DNA from: a virus
Strand: one strand, 5' to 3'
Length of the DNA: 51,971 nt
Virus record (IMG/VR): IMGVR_UViG_3300023274_000005
Location: 1-51,971 of that record
This document shows positions 1 to 8,788 of the stretch, in pieces. The notes beneath the pieces are model-generated. The model saw only the letters and a program-made list of their open reading frames with translations. It was not told where the DNA came from and made no database searches. Made by a program: the position numbers and the translations under genes. Position 1 is the stretch's first letter; every line of letters begins with the position of its first letter.

Positions 1-80
1 TTTTTTTTGTTATAACTATATTATAATGGGGATCTTGAGAGAGTGGGGGACCGGTACGTTGGAAGTACAGAAGTGGGCGG
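1..80. repeat. Left copy of the terminal direct repeat
   Basis: This stretch recurs in the same orientation at the right end (about 51902-51971). A 23-base core, positions 43-65, matches 51936-51958 exactly; the flanks align without large gaps but the right copy differs mostly by changes to T or A. This means either a terminally redundant genome or an assembly that runs past the circle point. The poly-T at position 1 looks like a low-quality read end. Confidence 0.8.
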
Positions 81-127
81 AAAACATGTGTTACCGTGTG
101 TAAGATGATGGCGAGGTCACATGTCCG

Positions 128-157
128 TTGTGTCCCCGCGAGTAACCGATATATAAT
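128..157 (+). promoter_or_regulatory. Sigma70-like promoter before the left-arm genes
   Basis: TTGTGT at 128-133 and a perfect TATAAT at 152-157 are separated by 18 bp. Transcription would start near 164, just ahead of the GGGAGG ribosome site of the first gene (ATG at 177). The same geometry occurs at 5629-5658. Confidence 0.6.
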
Positions 158-176
158 AGGCGTAGGGAGGTACACT

Positions 177-542
177 ATGGGCTGGGATCCGGATGACGGC
201 GAGGTTGAGCGGCTGCGTTCGCAGGACCGTGCCTGGGTGAGCGACGACGACATCAGCGCGCTTCTAATGGAGCGACTCACGGGTGCAAAGACCGACGGGG
301 ACTCTGAATCGCCAACGGCGCAGGCGCGTCGCATGATTCAGGAGGCTTCTCCGATGGCCGCTGCGTCCCTTGTGCGACTAGCCCAACACTCAGAGCACGA
401 CAGCATCAGGATGAGGGCTGCGCTGGAGATCCTCAACCGCGCCGAAGCCATGGGCGCGACCGTGGATGGCAAGGAGCCCTGGGCGGAGCTGATCGACACG
501 ACCTCCGTCGAGGCGCACGCCAACAAGGGGGGTGAGAAGTAA
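177..542 (+). CDS. Putative terminase small subunit
   Basis: The 121-residue protein starts at an ATG preceded by GGGAGG at 7 bases; an upstream in-frame ATG at 96 lacks a ribosome site and lies before the promoter. The C-terminal half holds an alpha-helical stretch (about residues 50-95) ending in an ALEILNRAEAMG-like segment, which resembles the conserved C-terminal helix of small terminases in actinophages. Position just before the large terminase (1452) supports a role in recognising phage DNA and starting packaging. No clear N-terminal HTH can be read by eye, so the call is contextual. Confidence 0.55.
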   Translation: MGWDPDDGEVERLRSQDRAWVSDDDISALLMERLTGAKTDGDSESPTAQARRMIQEASPMAAASLVRLAQHSEHDSIRMRAALEILNRAEAMGATVDGKEPWAELIDTTSVEAHANKGGEK

Positions 543-670
543 TGCCGGTAGACAAGGTATTCCTGGTCATCGCAGTGGTTCTGTTCCTGGTTTCGGCCTT
601 CTGGAACCCGCCACGTGTTTCCCTGATCAGCCTGGGTCTGGCTTCGCTGGCTCTGGCATTCCTGCTGTAA
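542..670 (+). CDS. Small two-helix membrane protein (42 aa)
   Basis: The ATG overlaps the TAA of the previous gene (TAATG) and follows a GGGGGGTGAG ribosome site. The product is almost entirely two hydrophobic helices (residues about 6-21 and 27-42) joined by a short NPPR turn. That fits a tiny inner-membrane protein; holin-like roles are possible but nothing proves one. Confidence 0.55.
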   Translation: MPVDKVFLVIAVVLFLVSAFWNPPRVSLISLGLASLALAFLL

Positions 671-759
671 CCACTTCTCGCTGACCACCTACGGCAAAAG
701 GCCGAACCAGCGAACAGCACACGCACAAGCGCCAACAGGAGCGCAAAGAAACCCCAGGC

Positions 760-798
760 GTGTGGAGTTTGGAAGGCGGCTCGAGCGGTTAGTTTAAC
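760..798 (+). promoter_or_regulatory. GTGTGGAG/TTTAAC element, rightward
   Basis: GTGTGGAG (760-767) is followed by TTGGAA (769-774), an 18-bp spacer and TTTAAC (793-798). The gene at 815 starts 16 bases later. The layout is that of a sigma70 promoter with an extra conserved box overlapping the upstream side of -35. The near-identical mirror copy at 48911-48949 sits at the same distance from its gene. This is one of about eleven related boxes in the window. Confidence 0.6.
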
Positions 799-814
799 AC
801 GGTAGGGAGCCGCA

Positions 815-1018
815 GTGACGGTCACGCATTTCAAGATCAGGTTCCTGACTATTATATTAGGCGTCTGGGGGATTGTTGTCGCAGCCGCCTTGTATAAGTA
901 CCTTTTCCGCGACGGGCCGCTTCCCGATCCAGTACTGCTAGGTATACCTACGGGGGCTTGGCTAGTGGTGTTCCCGCCATTGCCCAGACCGAGGGAAGAG
1001 GCAAATGCAGAGGCTTAG
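815..1018 (+). CDS. Small membrane protein (67 aa)
   Basis: GTG start with GGTAGGGAG 6 bases upstream, directly after the promoter-like element at 760-798. A long hydrophobic segment (about residues 10-30) and a second weaker one (about 40-53) predict two membrane passes, followed by a charged Pro/Arg/Glu tail. I do not recognise the family. It is the first of three consecutive small membrane-protein genes between the terminase genes. Confidence 0.6.
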   Translation: MTVTHFKIRFLTIILGVWGIVVAAALYKYLFRDGPLPDPVLLGIPTGAWLVVFPPLPRPREEANAEA

Positions 1019-1208
1019 TTACCTAGAGCAAGTGGCGTTCTCCATTGTGACCATTGGCGGAACGGGGTGGTTCTTGGGTACGGTAATTGAGCTGGTGAGA
1101 AGGAAGGTGACGCGTGCGAACACTAAGCCCCCAGTGGCGCTCGGTCCTGATCGGGTCGTGGGTCATGATTCTCGTCCTAAGCATAGGCTTCCTCATCCTC
1201 TACGTTGA
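1005..1208 (+). CDS. Possible small membrane protein, overlaps both neighbours
   Basis: The ATG lies inside the end of the previous gene behind GAGGGAAGAGG, suggesting coupled translation. The first 40 residues form a plausible membrane protein (hydrophobic residues about 9-30, then a basic VRRKV stretch). The remaining 27 residues overlap the next gene by 95 bases and are Arg/Pro/His-rich, as expected of out-of-frame reading. A shorter functional product or a false ORF are both possible. Confidence 0.4.
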   Translation: MQRLSYLEQVAFSIVTIGGTGWFLGTVIELVRRKVTRANTKPPVALGPDRVVGHDSRPKHRLPHPLR

Positions 1209-1452
1209 CAACAAGCGGACGCGCGAGTGCATGGCAACGTACATGCGTAAGGATGCAGCGGCTACGGCTCCGCGCCTTCAGGCAGCCGCTGAAAGGAACG
1301 CTGCCATGGACAAGCTCGTGGCGACAATGCTGACGGTCAAGACGGGTGCTGAGACGCGTAGGGCGTTGGAGGAGTACGACGCGACTACGGAGGCGGCTGA
1401 GACGAAGCGCCTAGCTAGCCCGCCGCCACCATTCCCGGAGGGATGTGCCTGA
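1114..1452 (+). CDS. Membrane-anchored coiled-coil protein (112 aa)
   Basis: GTG start behind AAGGAAGGTGA. One N-terminal transmembrane helix (about residues 11-30) is followed by a long Ala/Glu/Arg-rich helical region (about 40-95) likely to form a coiled coil, and a Pro-rich end. The topology resembles i-spanin-like proteins, but the position next to the terminase is unusual for lysis genes. The TGA overlaps the terminase ATG (TGATG). Confidence 0.6.
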   Translation: MRTLSPQWRSVLIGSWVMILVLSIGFLILYVDNKRTRECMATYMRKDAAATAPRLQAAAERNAAMDKLVATMLTVKTGAETRRALEEYDATTEAAETKRLASPPPPFPEGCA

Positions 1453-2897
1453 TGGGCAAGGTCATTGACAAGCGCCTGTTCTTCAAGAAGGTGGGCTACG
1501 AGCCCCACCCGAAGCAGTGGCTGTTTCACGACAGCACTGCTCGCTTCAGGGTGCCTGTCTGTGGCCGGCGCTTCGGCAAGTCGCGTATGTCCTCTATGGA
1601 CGAAGCTCCTGGCTTGATGATGCCGAACCGGCGAGGCTGGATCGTGGGTCCGACCTACGATCTGGCCGAGAAGGAGTTTCGGGTTCTCTGGGACTTGTTC
1701 ATCATCCAGCTCGAGTTCGGTCGGAACAAGAAGGTCAAGAAGGCGTATAACAAACGTTCGGGAGACATGTACATTGAGTTTCCCTGGCGCACGCGCGTGG
1801 AATGTCGCTCTGCAGATCACCCCGAGAATCTGGTTGGTGAGAAGCTCGACTTTGCCATCATGTCTGAGGCCGCGAAGCATAAGAAGGATACCTGGGAGCG
1901 ATTCATTCGTCCTGCTCTTGCTGACAAGCGGGGCAATGCCTCATTCCCTACTACGCCTGAAGGCTTCAACTGGCTTCATGGTCTTTGGCAGGTGGGCCGT
2001 GATCCGAACGAGCCCCAGTATGAGTCCTGGCAGTTCCCGTCGTGGGACAATCCATACGTGTACCCACTTGGCCGTCAAGATCCGGAGATCCTCGGTATTG
2101 AGCGAACGACTGCTCACGAGTGGTTCCTTCAGGAATATGGCGCCGACTTCTCGGCGTTCGTAGGTAAGATCTATGGCGAGTGGCAGGAGAACATACATGT
2201 CACAGACGTCAAGTTTAACCCTGCATGGCCGAGCTACGTTGGTTACGACCCTGGCTACACCAACCCATGGGCTTGGGTGTTCTTCCAGATGGACCCTCAA
2301 GACAACGTGTACGTTTGGCGAGAGCACTACGCTCCGTACCTACAGCTCGCTGAGCACATCGCTCTTATGCGAAACCTGCCGGAGCCCGAAGGGTACCACC
2401 TGGATCTCGCCTTCGGTGACGCAGCTGATCCCGAGGCTTGTGTTGCGATCTCCCAGAACTTCGTACCCGCGTTCGCTGAACCGGAAGCTAAGAAGAATTG
2501 GCGAGAGGGTATCGACCTCGTCAAGAGCTTCCTGAAGCTCCAAGACGTTCTTAGCCCCGCTGGGAACTTGGTGGTGACGGATGAACATGGGACGCCTCTT
2601 AAGCGGCCCAAGCTCTTTGTTGATCATTCGTGCAAGAACCTCATCTTCGAATTCAACAACTATCGTGCTCCGGACACTCGCCCGGAACAAAACGTGCGGG
2701 AGCAGGCGAAGAAGCACGCTGATCATGCATTGGACGCACTCCGATACGGACTGATGCATATCGTCAAGCTCGGCTGCAATTCGCGACTCACCGACCTTTA
2801 CCAGGGTCTGAACGACCCTAACGAGAGTCGATTCGGTGACATGCTGGAACCTTCTGGTGATGGTGGGTTCTTCGACTGGGACAGTTTGGAGTTCTGA
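1452..2897 (+). CDS. Terminase large subunit
   Basis: This is the packaging motor and nuclease. A Walker A-like CGRRFGKS lies at about residues 37-44 and a Walker B-like DFAIMSEA at about 133-140, where the usual acidic pair is read as S-E. The C-terminal RNase H-like nuclease shows GYDPGYTNPWAW (about 255-267) and HADHALDALRYG near residue 430. At 481 residues it has normal length. I chose the ATG at 1452, overlapping the previous TGA, because GGAGGG is 7-8 bases upstream; the ATG at 1443 abuts that site. Portal follows with a TGATG overlap. Confidence 0.9.
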   Translation: MGKVIDKRLFFKKVGYEPHPKQWLFHDSTARFRVPVCGRRFGKSRMSSMDEAPGLMMPNRRGWIVGPTYDLAEKEFRVLWDLFIIQLEFGRNKKVKKAYNKRSGDMYIEFPWRTRVECRSADHPENLVGEKLDFAIMSEAAKHKKDTWERFIRPALADKRGNASFPTTPEGFNWLHGLWQVGRDPNEPQYESWQFPSWDNPYVYPLGRQDPEILGIERTTAHEWFLQEYGADFSAFVGKIYGEWQENIHVTDVKFNPAWPSYVGYDPGYTNPWAWVFFQMDPQDNVYVWREHYAPYLQLAEHIALMRNLPEPEGYHLDLAFGDAADPEACVAISQNFVPAFAEPEAKKNWREGIDLVKSFLKLQDVLSPAGNLVVTDEHGTPLKRPKLFVDHSCKNLIFEFNNYRAPDTRPEQNVREQAKKHADHALDALRYGLMHIVKLGCNSRLTDLYQGLNDPNESRFGDMLEPSGDGGFFDWDSLEF

Positions 2898-4411
2898 TGG
2901 CAGAAAAGGAAGACCCGGGCTCCGTCGCACTGTCGGAGGTCTTGGAATCGCACGCAGTCGTCGACGCCTACCCCAGCGCCGACGGCTCCTTCATGGTCGT
3001 GGCATCGAAGACGGACGAGAGCAAGCAGCTCGTGGAGGTGATCGATGTTGGTCCGGAGATCGGGTATTCGTCCCCTTCTCCGTGGACCTCCTGGACGCGT
3101 GAGGAGTGGAACCCGAAGCTCCGTGACAAGCTCGGCGTTACGGAATACTACCGCATGAAGCGTCTCGATGGCATCGTGCGAGGCTCTCTGCGTGTGTTCA
3201 AGACGCCTGTGATGTCGGCACGCTGGTTCATCAAGCCTGGCGGAGAGTCCAAGGCGGATATCAACGCTGCTGAGTGGCTCGAGGACAACATTCGCAATCG
3301 GATGAATGTCTCGTGGTCGCGGACGCTGGAAGACATCCTGCTCATGTGCGAGTACGGCTACATGTGCATGGAGAAGGTGTACCAGCTCGACTCGGACGGC
3401 CGGGTCTCCTTGCGTAAGCTGGCTCCGCGTCATCCTGCGGACATCCAGAAGTTCGAGTATGACGAGAATGGTGGCCCTGCCGGCATCGTCATGGAGCCAC
3501 TGTCGATCAACACCGCGTCTGCTTCGGACTACACGAGTGTGTCTGTTGACACCCAAGGCATCAGGATCCCCATCAGCAAGCTGGTGATCTACAGCCTCGA
3601 GGCCGAGGCAGGCGACCTCCAAGGCATCTCGATCCTGCGCTCCGCGTACAAGCACTACAAGTACAAGGACACGCTGTACAAGATCGACGCCATCCAGAAG
3701 GAGCGTCACGGCATCGGCGTTCCGATCATCAAGATGCCTCCTGGCTGGACGCGGGAGGATAAGATTCTGGCTGAGCGAATCGGCCGCAACCTGCGAACGA
3801 ACGAGCGTGCGCATATCACACTGCCTCCGCAGTGGGAGATCATGTTTGCCAAGCTCGAGGGCCAGCCGGTCGATTGCATGAAGTCGATCGAGCACCACAA
3901 CAACATGATCATGGTCAACGTGCTGGCCCCGTTCCTGACGGAGGTCAACACGAGCAAGGAGGGTCTGGAAACCTTCTACAAGGCTACCAGATACGTAGCG
4001 GATACGGTGGCTGAAACCACCACACGCCATGTCTTCGACGACCTGATCAAGATGAACTTCTCACGCGTCAAGACGCCTGAGATGAAGGTCCGTCGGATTG
4101 GAGAATGGGAAGATGCACGTACCCAGTCCTTCACCCTCCGTAACCACGTCGGGGCAGGGCTCATTCTGCCTGACGACGTCCTCGAAGAGCACCTTCGTGA
4201 AGAGAACGACCTCCCGCCCATCGACTGGGAGACTCGACGAGAAATTGAGGCGCCGCAGGATCCGACTACAGAAGACGGTGACGGTCCTGGGAGCGAGACC
4301 AACGCTCCCGGTAGTCCTAAGCCTCCTCGGGTTGGGCCTCCTCGTCAAGCTGCTCCGAAGGCGCAGCCGCCTCGTGGCAACGCGGGCGTAGACCGTTCGG
4401 GAGGTAAGTGA
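2897..4411 (+). CDS. Portal protein
   Basis: The 504-residue product has the size and pattern of SPP1/Mu-type portals: a charged N-terminus, a basic clip/stem region, a GDLQGISILRSAYKHYKYKD-like motif (about 235-255) and a Pro/Gly/Ala-rich disordered tail (from about 450). It forms the ring at the capsid vertex through which DNA enters and to which the terminase docks. It starts by overlap with the terminase stop and ends by overlap with the next ATG, so the three genes are one operon. Confidence 0.85.
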   Translation: MAEKEDPGSVALSEVLESHAVVDAYPSADGSFMVVASKTDESKQLVEVIDVGPEIGYSSPSPWTSWTREEWNPKLRDKLGVTEYYRMKRLDGIVRGSLRVFKTPVMSARWFIKPGGESKADINAAEWLEDNIRNRMNVSWSRTLEDILLMCEYGYMCMEKVYQLDSDGRVSLRKLAPRHPADIQKFEYDENGGPAGIVMEPLSINTASASDYTSVSVDTQGIRIPISKLVIYSLEAEAGDLQGISILRSAYKHYKYKDTLYKIDAIQKERHGIGVPIIKMPPGWTREDKILAERIGRNLRTNERAHITLPPQWEIMFAKLEGQPVDCMKSIEHHNNMIMVNVLAPFLTEVNTSKEGLETFYKATRYVADTVAETTTRHVFDDLIKMNFSRVKTPEMKVRRIGEWEDARTQSFTLRNHVGAGLILPDDVLEEHLREENDLPPIDWETRREIEAPQDPTTEDGDGPGSETNAPGSPKPPRVGPPRQAAPKAQPPRGNAGVDRSGGK

Positions 4412-5622
4412 TGGCTGCTCCTGCGACGGTAACCGTTACTGGTGACTTTAACCCTGAGTTGAAGGTGCGCGAGGTTCAGTTCTTCATTCCTACTCTGATT
4501 CGCCACAACGCAGGGCCGTCGATCGTCCCTCGAATGACGATCGTGGCTGAGGTGTCGGAGGTCGATGGTACCTTCACAGTTCCGCTGTATGGTACCAACG
4601 ATCCTGACTGGAGTCCTGCGAACTGGAACTACAGAGTACGTATCCTTGGGGATAACATCACCGAGGAGTTCTTCGCGCAGGTGCCATACGATGCAGGCAC
4701 GCTGAACTTCTCAGCGCTGCTGCCTGCACAGTCAGCTTCCCTGGGGACTCTCTATGCAGCATTCAACCATACGCACGATGGAGGAGGTAGCGGAGGATCT
4801 GGCCCTTCTCCTGCCACAAGCGTACAGGCAGCTACTTCCTACGGAGTCGCCTCTTCCGTCGGCGCAGCAACGACTTATGCGCGAGGCGACCATCAACATG
4901 GAACGCCTTCGCTTGGAACGACAGGTACGACGGCGGCTGCGGGAAATCACAACCACTCGGGCACTTATGATCCCGCAGGCACGGCAGCGTCTGCTGTAGC
5001 TGCACATGTTGCAGCAGGCGACCCTCACGTGCAGTACCAGTTGGAGTCGACTCTTACTGAAGTAGTTCAGGACATCGTAGGCGCCATGCTCGTTGCGGGC
5101 GCCAACGCTACGGTGAGCTACGACGACAATGCTGGCACTGTCACCATCTCCGCTAGTGGCGGTGGCGGTGGAGGAGCTGTTGCTACGTTTGCACGCAATC
5201 GCATAAGCTCGGGCAGCTTCACTACGACGAGCGATGCCAGCTTCACCGTTGTGCCGGGCCTGACGATGTCGATTGCAGCAGTGGCAGGCGACAATGTGAC
5301 GCTGAGTGTTGAGTGCCTACTCGACATGACCTCTAGCGCTACAGAGTTCTTCGATGCAGTCGTTCTGGTAGGTGGATCGGCTGTCCGCTACTCGTCGACG
5401 GGTACCAACACCCCCGCAACTGAGGGTGACCCTTCTCTGTACCCGAATAACAACGTACGCTTCTTCCGCACGACGTTCCAGTGGAACCTAGCGGTAGCCG
5501 GCGGTGACCTATCCGGAGGTAACGTCACCTTCGCATTTGCACACAAGGGTGCAGGTGCCGCGATCATCCTGGCAAATGCCAACTACCCGTTCCGATGGAC
5601 TATCCGGAACGATCACCAATAG
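4411..5622 (+). CDS. Head-fibre or tail-fibre-like structural protein
   Basis: The 403-residue protein begins at the ATG overlapping the portal stop, behind GGGAGG. The N-terminal 105 residues look like a particle-attachment domain. Then come an HTHDGGG segment, Gly/Ser/Thr repeats with GDHQHG and NHNHSGTY motifs typical of phage fibres, a TEVVQDIVGAML segment (about residue 217), a Gly run, and a beta-rich C-terminal head. Lying between portal and protease rather than in the tail cluster suggests a fibre on the capsid or neck. Exact attachment is an inference. Confidence 0.6.
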   Translation: MAAPATVTVTGDFNPELKVREVQFFIPTLIRHNAGPSIVPRMTIVAEVSEVDGTFTVPLYGTNDPDWSPANWNYRVRILGDNITEEFFAQVPYDAGTLNFSALLPAQSASLGTLYAAFNHTHDGGGSGGSGPSPATSVQAATSYGVASSVGAATTYARGDHQHGTPSLGTTGTTAAAGNHNHSGTYDPAGTAASAVAAHVAAGDPHVQYQLESTLTEVVQDIVGAMLVAGANATVSYDDNAGTVTISASGGGGGGAVATFARNRISSGSFTTTSDASFTVVPGLTMSIAAVAGDNVTLSVECLLDMTSSATEFFDAVVLVGGSAVRYSSTGTNTPATEGDPSLYPNNNVRFFRTTFQWNLAVAGGDLSGGNVTFAFAHKGAGAAIILANANYPFRWTIRNDHQ

Positions 5623-5628
5623 GATACG

Positions 5629-5658
5629 TTGATTTTTCCTAGGGTCCCACTATATAAT
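5629..5658 (+). promoter_or_regulatory. Sigma70-like promoter for the capsid genes
   Basis: TTGATT at 5629-5634 and TATAAT at 5653-5658 are 18 bp apart, right after the fibre gene and 32 bases before the protease ATG. It would give an extra rightward transcript over protease, decoration and major capsid genes, which are needed in large amounts. Confidence 0.7.
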
Positions 5659-5689
5659 AAGGTCAGCCGAGTCAGGGCGGGGAGGTGAA

Positions 5690-6952
5690 ATGGCACGCTT
5701 CGGGTACTATGCAGATCTTCGAGGCACTCAGTTCAGTGAGGCCAACAAGTCGTGGATCTGTGCGATGCGAGTGGGTGAGTACAAGCACCCGACGTACGGC
5801 AAGATCAGCTTCACCGCCGATCGGCTGAAGCGCTTTGCCGATAGCGTCAAGAACAAGGTCCGTGGCATTGCCTTGGACATCGACTACGATCACAAGGCCG
5901 ACCCTACGAAGGGGAACGAGGCTGCGGGCTGGGTCGAGGACGCGAAGGTCGAAGGGGACAGTCTTCAGCTGTTGGTCGACTGGACGGCACCAGCCGTGCA
6001 GAAGATCAAGGAGAAGGCATACCGCTACTTCAGTCCGGAGTTCCAGGACGAGTGGACGGATTCCGACGGTGTTGTCCACCGGGACGTGCTCTTCGGTGGT
6101 GGCATTACGAACAGGCCCTTCCTGAAGGACCTGCTTCCGGTCAACCTGAGCGAGCTCACGTTCGCCGAACAGAAGAAGGAAAGGAAGGGTATGGACATCA
6201 AGGAGCTTCGCCAGCTCTACGGTCTGCCGGAAGACGGTTCCCAGGACGACCAGATCGTCACGCGGGCCAAGTCGGATCGTGAGGCGGCCACCAACAAGAG
6301 CCAGCCGGTGGACCGTACGGCCACCACTCACGCACCGAACACCGGTGCGACGACCAACCCGCAGGGCACGCTGGACGGCTTGCCGTTCGACGCGACCACG
6401 GCGACGCAGGTCGACAACAAGGGCAACATGGTCACGCCGGGCGAGGTCGAGCTCTCCGAGCTGGCCAAGACCAACCCGGCGCTGGCGATCATGCTGCGGG
6501 AGCAGATCAAGACCAACCAGGCCATGCAGAAGCAGCTCGCCGAGCTGTCGCAGAGCAACAAGCTCAACAGCATCAAGGTCAAGCTCAACGAGTACCGCAG
6601 TGGCGACCACGTCGTCGCGCCGGCGATCCTCGACGAGGCGACCAAGGCGCTGACGGCCCTGCCCGAGAGCATGCACGCCCCGATCCACGCGATGCTGGCG
6701 GAGGTGCAGAAGCTCGGCGGAAACGCGTCCGTCAAGCTCGGCGAGAGTGGTGCCACCGGGCAGCAGTCCCGTCGCACCGACGGCAAGTCCGCCTTCCAGC
6801 TGGCCGAGGAGCGAATCGGTGCGCTGCGCAAGCAGTTCTCGGAGTCGGGCAAGGGCGAACTGTCCTACGCCGACGCGATGACGCAGGTCTTCGAAGAGGA
6901 CCACGAGCTCTTCGCCGCGTACCAGACCGAGTCCTACAGCTTCCAGGCCTGA
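5690..6952 (+). CDS. Capsid maturation protease and scaffold (Mu gpI-like)
   Basis: Starts behind GGGGAGGTGAA. The N-terminal 170 residues resemble the Mu I-protein protease family: LDIDYDHKADP (about 62-72) contains the conserved histidine and YRYFSPEF (about 111-118) the characteristic core. The C-terminal 200 residues are polar, Gln/Lys/Glu-rich and helical, as in scaffolding domains. The protein would guide procapsid assembly and then cleave itself and the capsid proteins. The gene has its own promoter at 5629-5658. Confidence 0.8.
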   Translation: MARFGYYADLRGTQFSEANKSWICAMRVGEYKHPTYGKISFTADRLKRFADSVKNKVRGIALDIDYDHKADPTKGNEAAGWVEDAKVEGDSLQLLVDWTAPAVQKIKEKAYRYFSPEFQDEWTDSDGVVHRDVLFGGGITNRPFLKDLLPVNLSELTFAEQKKERKGMDIKELRQLYGLPEDGSQDDQIVTRAKSDREAATNKSQPVDRTATTHAPNTGATTNPQGTLDGLPFDATTATQVDNKGNMVTPGEVELSELAKTNPALAIMLREQIKTNQAMQKQLAELSQSNKLNSIKVKLNEYRSGDHVVAPAILDEATKALTALPESMHAPIHAMLAEVQKLGGNASVKLGESGATGQQSRRTDGKSAFQLAEERIGALRKQFSESGKGELSYADAMTQVFEEDHELFAAYQTESYSFQA

Positions 6953-6968
6953 GGGGAGGTAACATAAT

Positions 6969-7391
6969 ATGAGTGGTCCGAACTACGTCCTCGACAAGGG
7001 GTACAACCTCTCCAACTCGAGCGCGGCGCAGAGCATCTACCGCTTCATGAAGCTCGCCGCGGACGAGAACAAGGTCGTCCAGTGCTCCGCCGTCACCGAC
7101 AAGCCGCTCGGCGTTACGCAGCAGCGTATCGACGCGGCCGACTCGGCGACCGGTAACGTACAGGTCCCCGTTCGTATCCTCGGCATCTCCAAGGTCGAGG
7201 TCGGCGCCGCGAATGCCGGCGTCGTCGGTCTCATGGCCTTCGTGGCAACCGATGCCTCAGGGTGTGCCCAGGTCGCAGCCGCGACGCAGTACGCGATGGG
7301 CATCGCGCTCCAGGCATCCACGGCCGCCGGCCAGTGGATCGACGTCCTGCTCCTGCCCTACTGCCGTTCGACGGCAATGGGTACGGCGTAA
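6969..7391 (+). CDS. Capsid decoration protein (DUF2190-like)
   Basis: The 140-residue protein has an SIYRFMKLAAD start and repeated GV, V.V and AG turns (GVTQQRIDAADSATG, QVPVRILGISKVEVGA) typical of small beta-rich capsid-stabilising proteins. It sits between protease/scaffold and major capsid, the usual place. A GGGGAGG site lies 10 bases before the ATG. Confidence 0.7.
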   Translation: MSGPNYVLDKGYNLSNSSAAQSIYRFMKLAADENKVVQCSAVTDKPLGVTQQRIDAADSATGNVQVPVRILGISKVEVGAANAGVVGLMAFVATDASGCAQVAAATQYAMGIALQASTAAGQWIDVLLLPYCRSTAMGTA

Positions 7392-7417
7392 CAACTATCT
7401 GAGGAAGGAGGAATACC

Positions 7418-8410
7418 GTGCCGGTTTACAACGCAAACGGTGGCGGCAACGTTCACATCGACAAGATCCTGACTCAGATCAGTATCGCGTGGCCCCAGAA
7501 CGGCTTCGTCGGTGAGGCACTCTTCCCCGCCGTTCCCGTCAACAAGCAGTCGGACATCTACTACGTCTACGGGCGTGAGGCCTGGCTGCCGGAGCGTGGC
7601 GACGAACGTGCGCCGGGTACCGAGGCGAACGAGATCCCGGGCATGCAGGTCTCGACGCAGCCGTACTACTGCAAGGAGCACGCGCTCCAGATCGCGGTGA
7701 CGGACGAGGAGCGGGAGAACGCGGACAGTCCGCTGTCGCCCGACCGAGACGCCACCGAGCTCGTCACGTCCAAGATCATCCTGGGTCGCGAGCTCGGCAT
7801 CCGCAACCTGGCCGTCACGGCGGCCAACTACGCGACCGGCAACAGCGTTACGCTCGCCGGCGTCGACCGTTGGGACTCGGGTGACGCGGCAGGCTCCCAG
7901 CCGATCGCGGACATGAAGCTTGGCATCACCGCGGTGCACGCCAAGCTCTTCATGCGGGTCAACACGGTCATCATGCCCTACCAGGTCATGGCGGCGCTGG
8001 AGGACCACGCGACGCTGCTGGACCGTATCAAGTACTCCGAGCGCGCCATCTTCACGCCGGAGCTGCTGGCGGCCCTCGTCGGCATCGACCGCTGGATCGT
8101 ACCGGGCGTGGGCTACAACACGGCGATCAACTACGGTGCCGCGGAGACGCTCGGCTACGTCTGGGGCGACGACGTGGTGATGGCCTGGGTGCCGCCGCGC
8201 CCGGGCCTCAAGACGCCGGCCTACGGGTACGAGTTCGTCTGGCGCTACCCGGGTGCCGGTGTGCAGGCCACCGACCGCTGGCGGGAGGAGAAGCGGAAGA
8301 GCGACGTCATCCGCGTCTCGCGCCGGTACGACCTCAAGCACACGGCCCTCGACGGGTCGGGCAAGGTCGTCGCCGGCTACCTCATCAAGGACGTCCTCGC
8401 GGCGAGCTAA
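7418..8410 (+). CDS. Major capsid protein
   Basis: The 330-residue product starts at a GTG behind AAGGAGGAAT. Its placement after protease and decoration protein, its size and features such as WPQNGFVGEALFPAVPV near the N-terminus and an extended loop with RGDERAPGTEANEIPG (about 63-78) point to an HK97-fold capsid subunit of the type often found in actinophages and Mu-like heads. It assembles the icosahedral shell. Confidence 0.8.
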   Translation: MPVYNANGGGNVHIDKILTQISIAWPQNGFVGEALFPAVPVNKQSDIYYVYGREAWLPERGDERAPGTEANEIPGMQVSTQPYYCKEHALQIAVTDEERENADSPLSPDRDATELVTSKIILGRELGIRNLAVTAANYATGNSVTLAGVDRWDSGDAAGSQPIADMKLGITAVHAKLFMRVNTVIMPYQVMAALEDHATLLDRIKYSERAIFTPELLAALVGIDRWIVPGVGYNTAINYGAAETLGYVWGDDVVMAWVPPRPGLKTPAYGYEFVWRYPGAGVQATDRWREEKRKSDVIRVSRRYDLKHTALDGSGKVVAGYLIKDVLAAS

Positions 8411-8419
8411 GGAGCCAAC

Positions 8420-8782
8420 ATGGCAAGCAAGACCTGGTACGCCGTGACCAAGATCCAGCACGGCAAGCGCACCGAAGACGGCTCGGCCGAGGGCAAGTAC
8501 AAGCGTACGACCTTCGAGCCGGGTGACAAGGTCACCGGCCTCACCAAGGAAGACATGGTGGGTCTGTACAACGCCGGCGCGATCTCCAGTCGACGTCCGG
8601 AGTGGCTGGACGACGAAGAGGACGAGGTCGAGGTCGAGGAATCTCCGGCCAAGGAGACCCCCTCCGAGGAGGCCCCCTCCGAGACCTCGTCGACTCCTGC
8701 CAAGAAGGCCGTACCGGCGAAGAAGGCCGCGCCGGCCGCGGCGCCTCCCGCTCCGACTTCCTCCGGGTCGAGCGGGAGCTGA
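8420..8782 (+). CDS. Head-associated protein with disordered Ala/Pro/Glu tail
   Basis: The 120-residue product has a short folded N-terminus (about 1-60, with FEPGDKVTGLTKEDMVGLYNAGAI) and then an acidic stretch and a KKAVPAKKAAPA-type low-complexity tail. The tail resembles histone-H1-like basic/Ala/Pro segments. The position after the capsid gene and before a strong terminator suggests a head-to-tail or capsid accessory protein. No family is recognised. Confidence 0.6.
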   Translation: MASKTWYAVTKIQHGKRTEDGSAEGKYKRTTFEPGDKVTGLTKEDMVGLYNAGAISSRRPEWLDDEEDEVEVEESPAKETPSEEAPSETSSTPAKKAVPAKKAAPAAAPPAPTSSGSSGS

Positions 8783-8788
8783 GGGGAT

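Noticed and set aside
9-26. Promoter in the left terminal repeat (TTGTTA and TATAAT)
   Set aside because: The two boxes are only about 9-10 bp apart, too close to work together.
2798-4030. Long minus-strand reading frame of 410 codons under the portal gene
   Set aside because: It lies wholly opposite the portal and terminase genes, has Arg/Leu/His-rich shadow composition and no ribosome site.
5672-6904. Minus-strand frame of 410 codons under the protease gene
   Set aside because: Complementary shadow of the GC-rich protease/scaffold gene; no start signal and no family resemblance.
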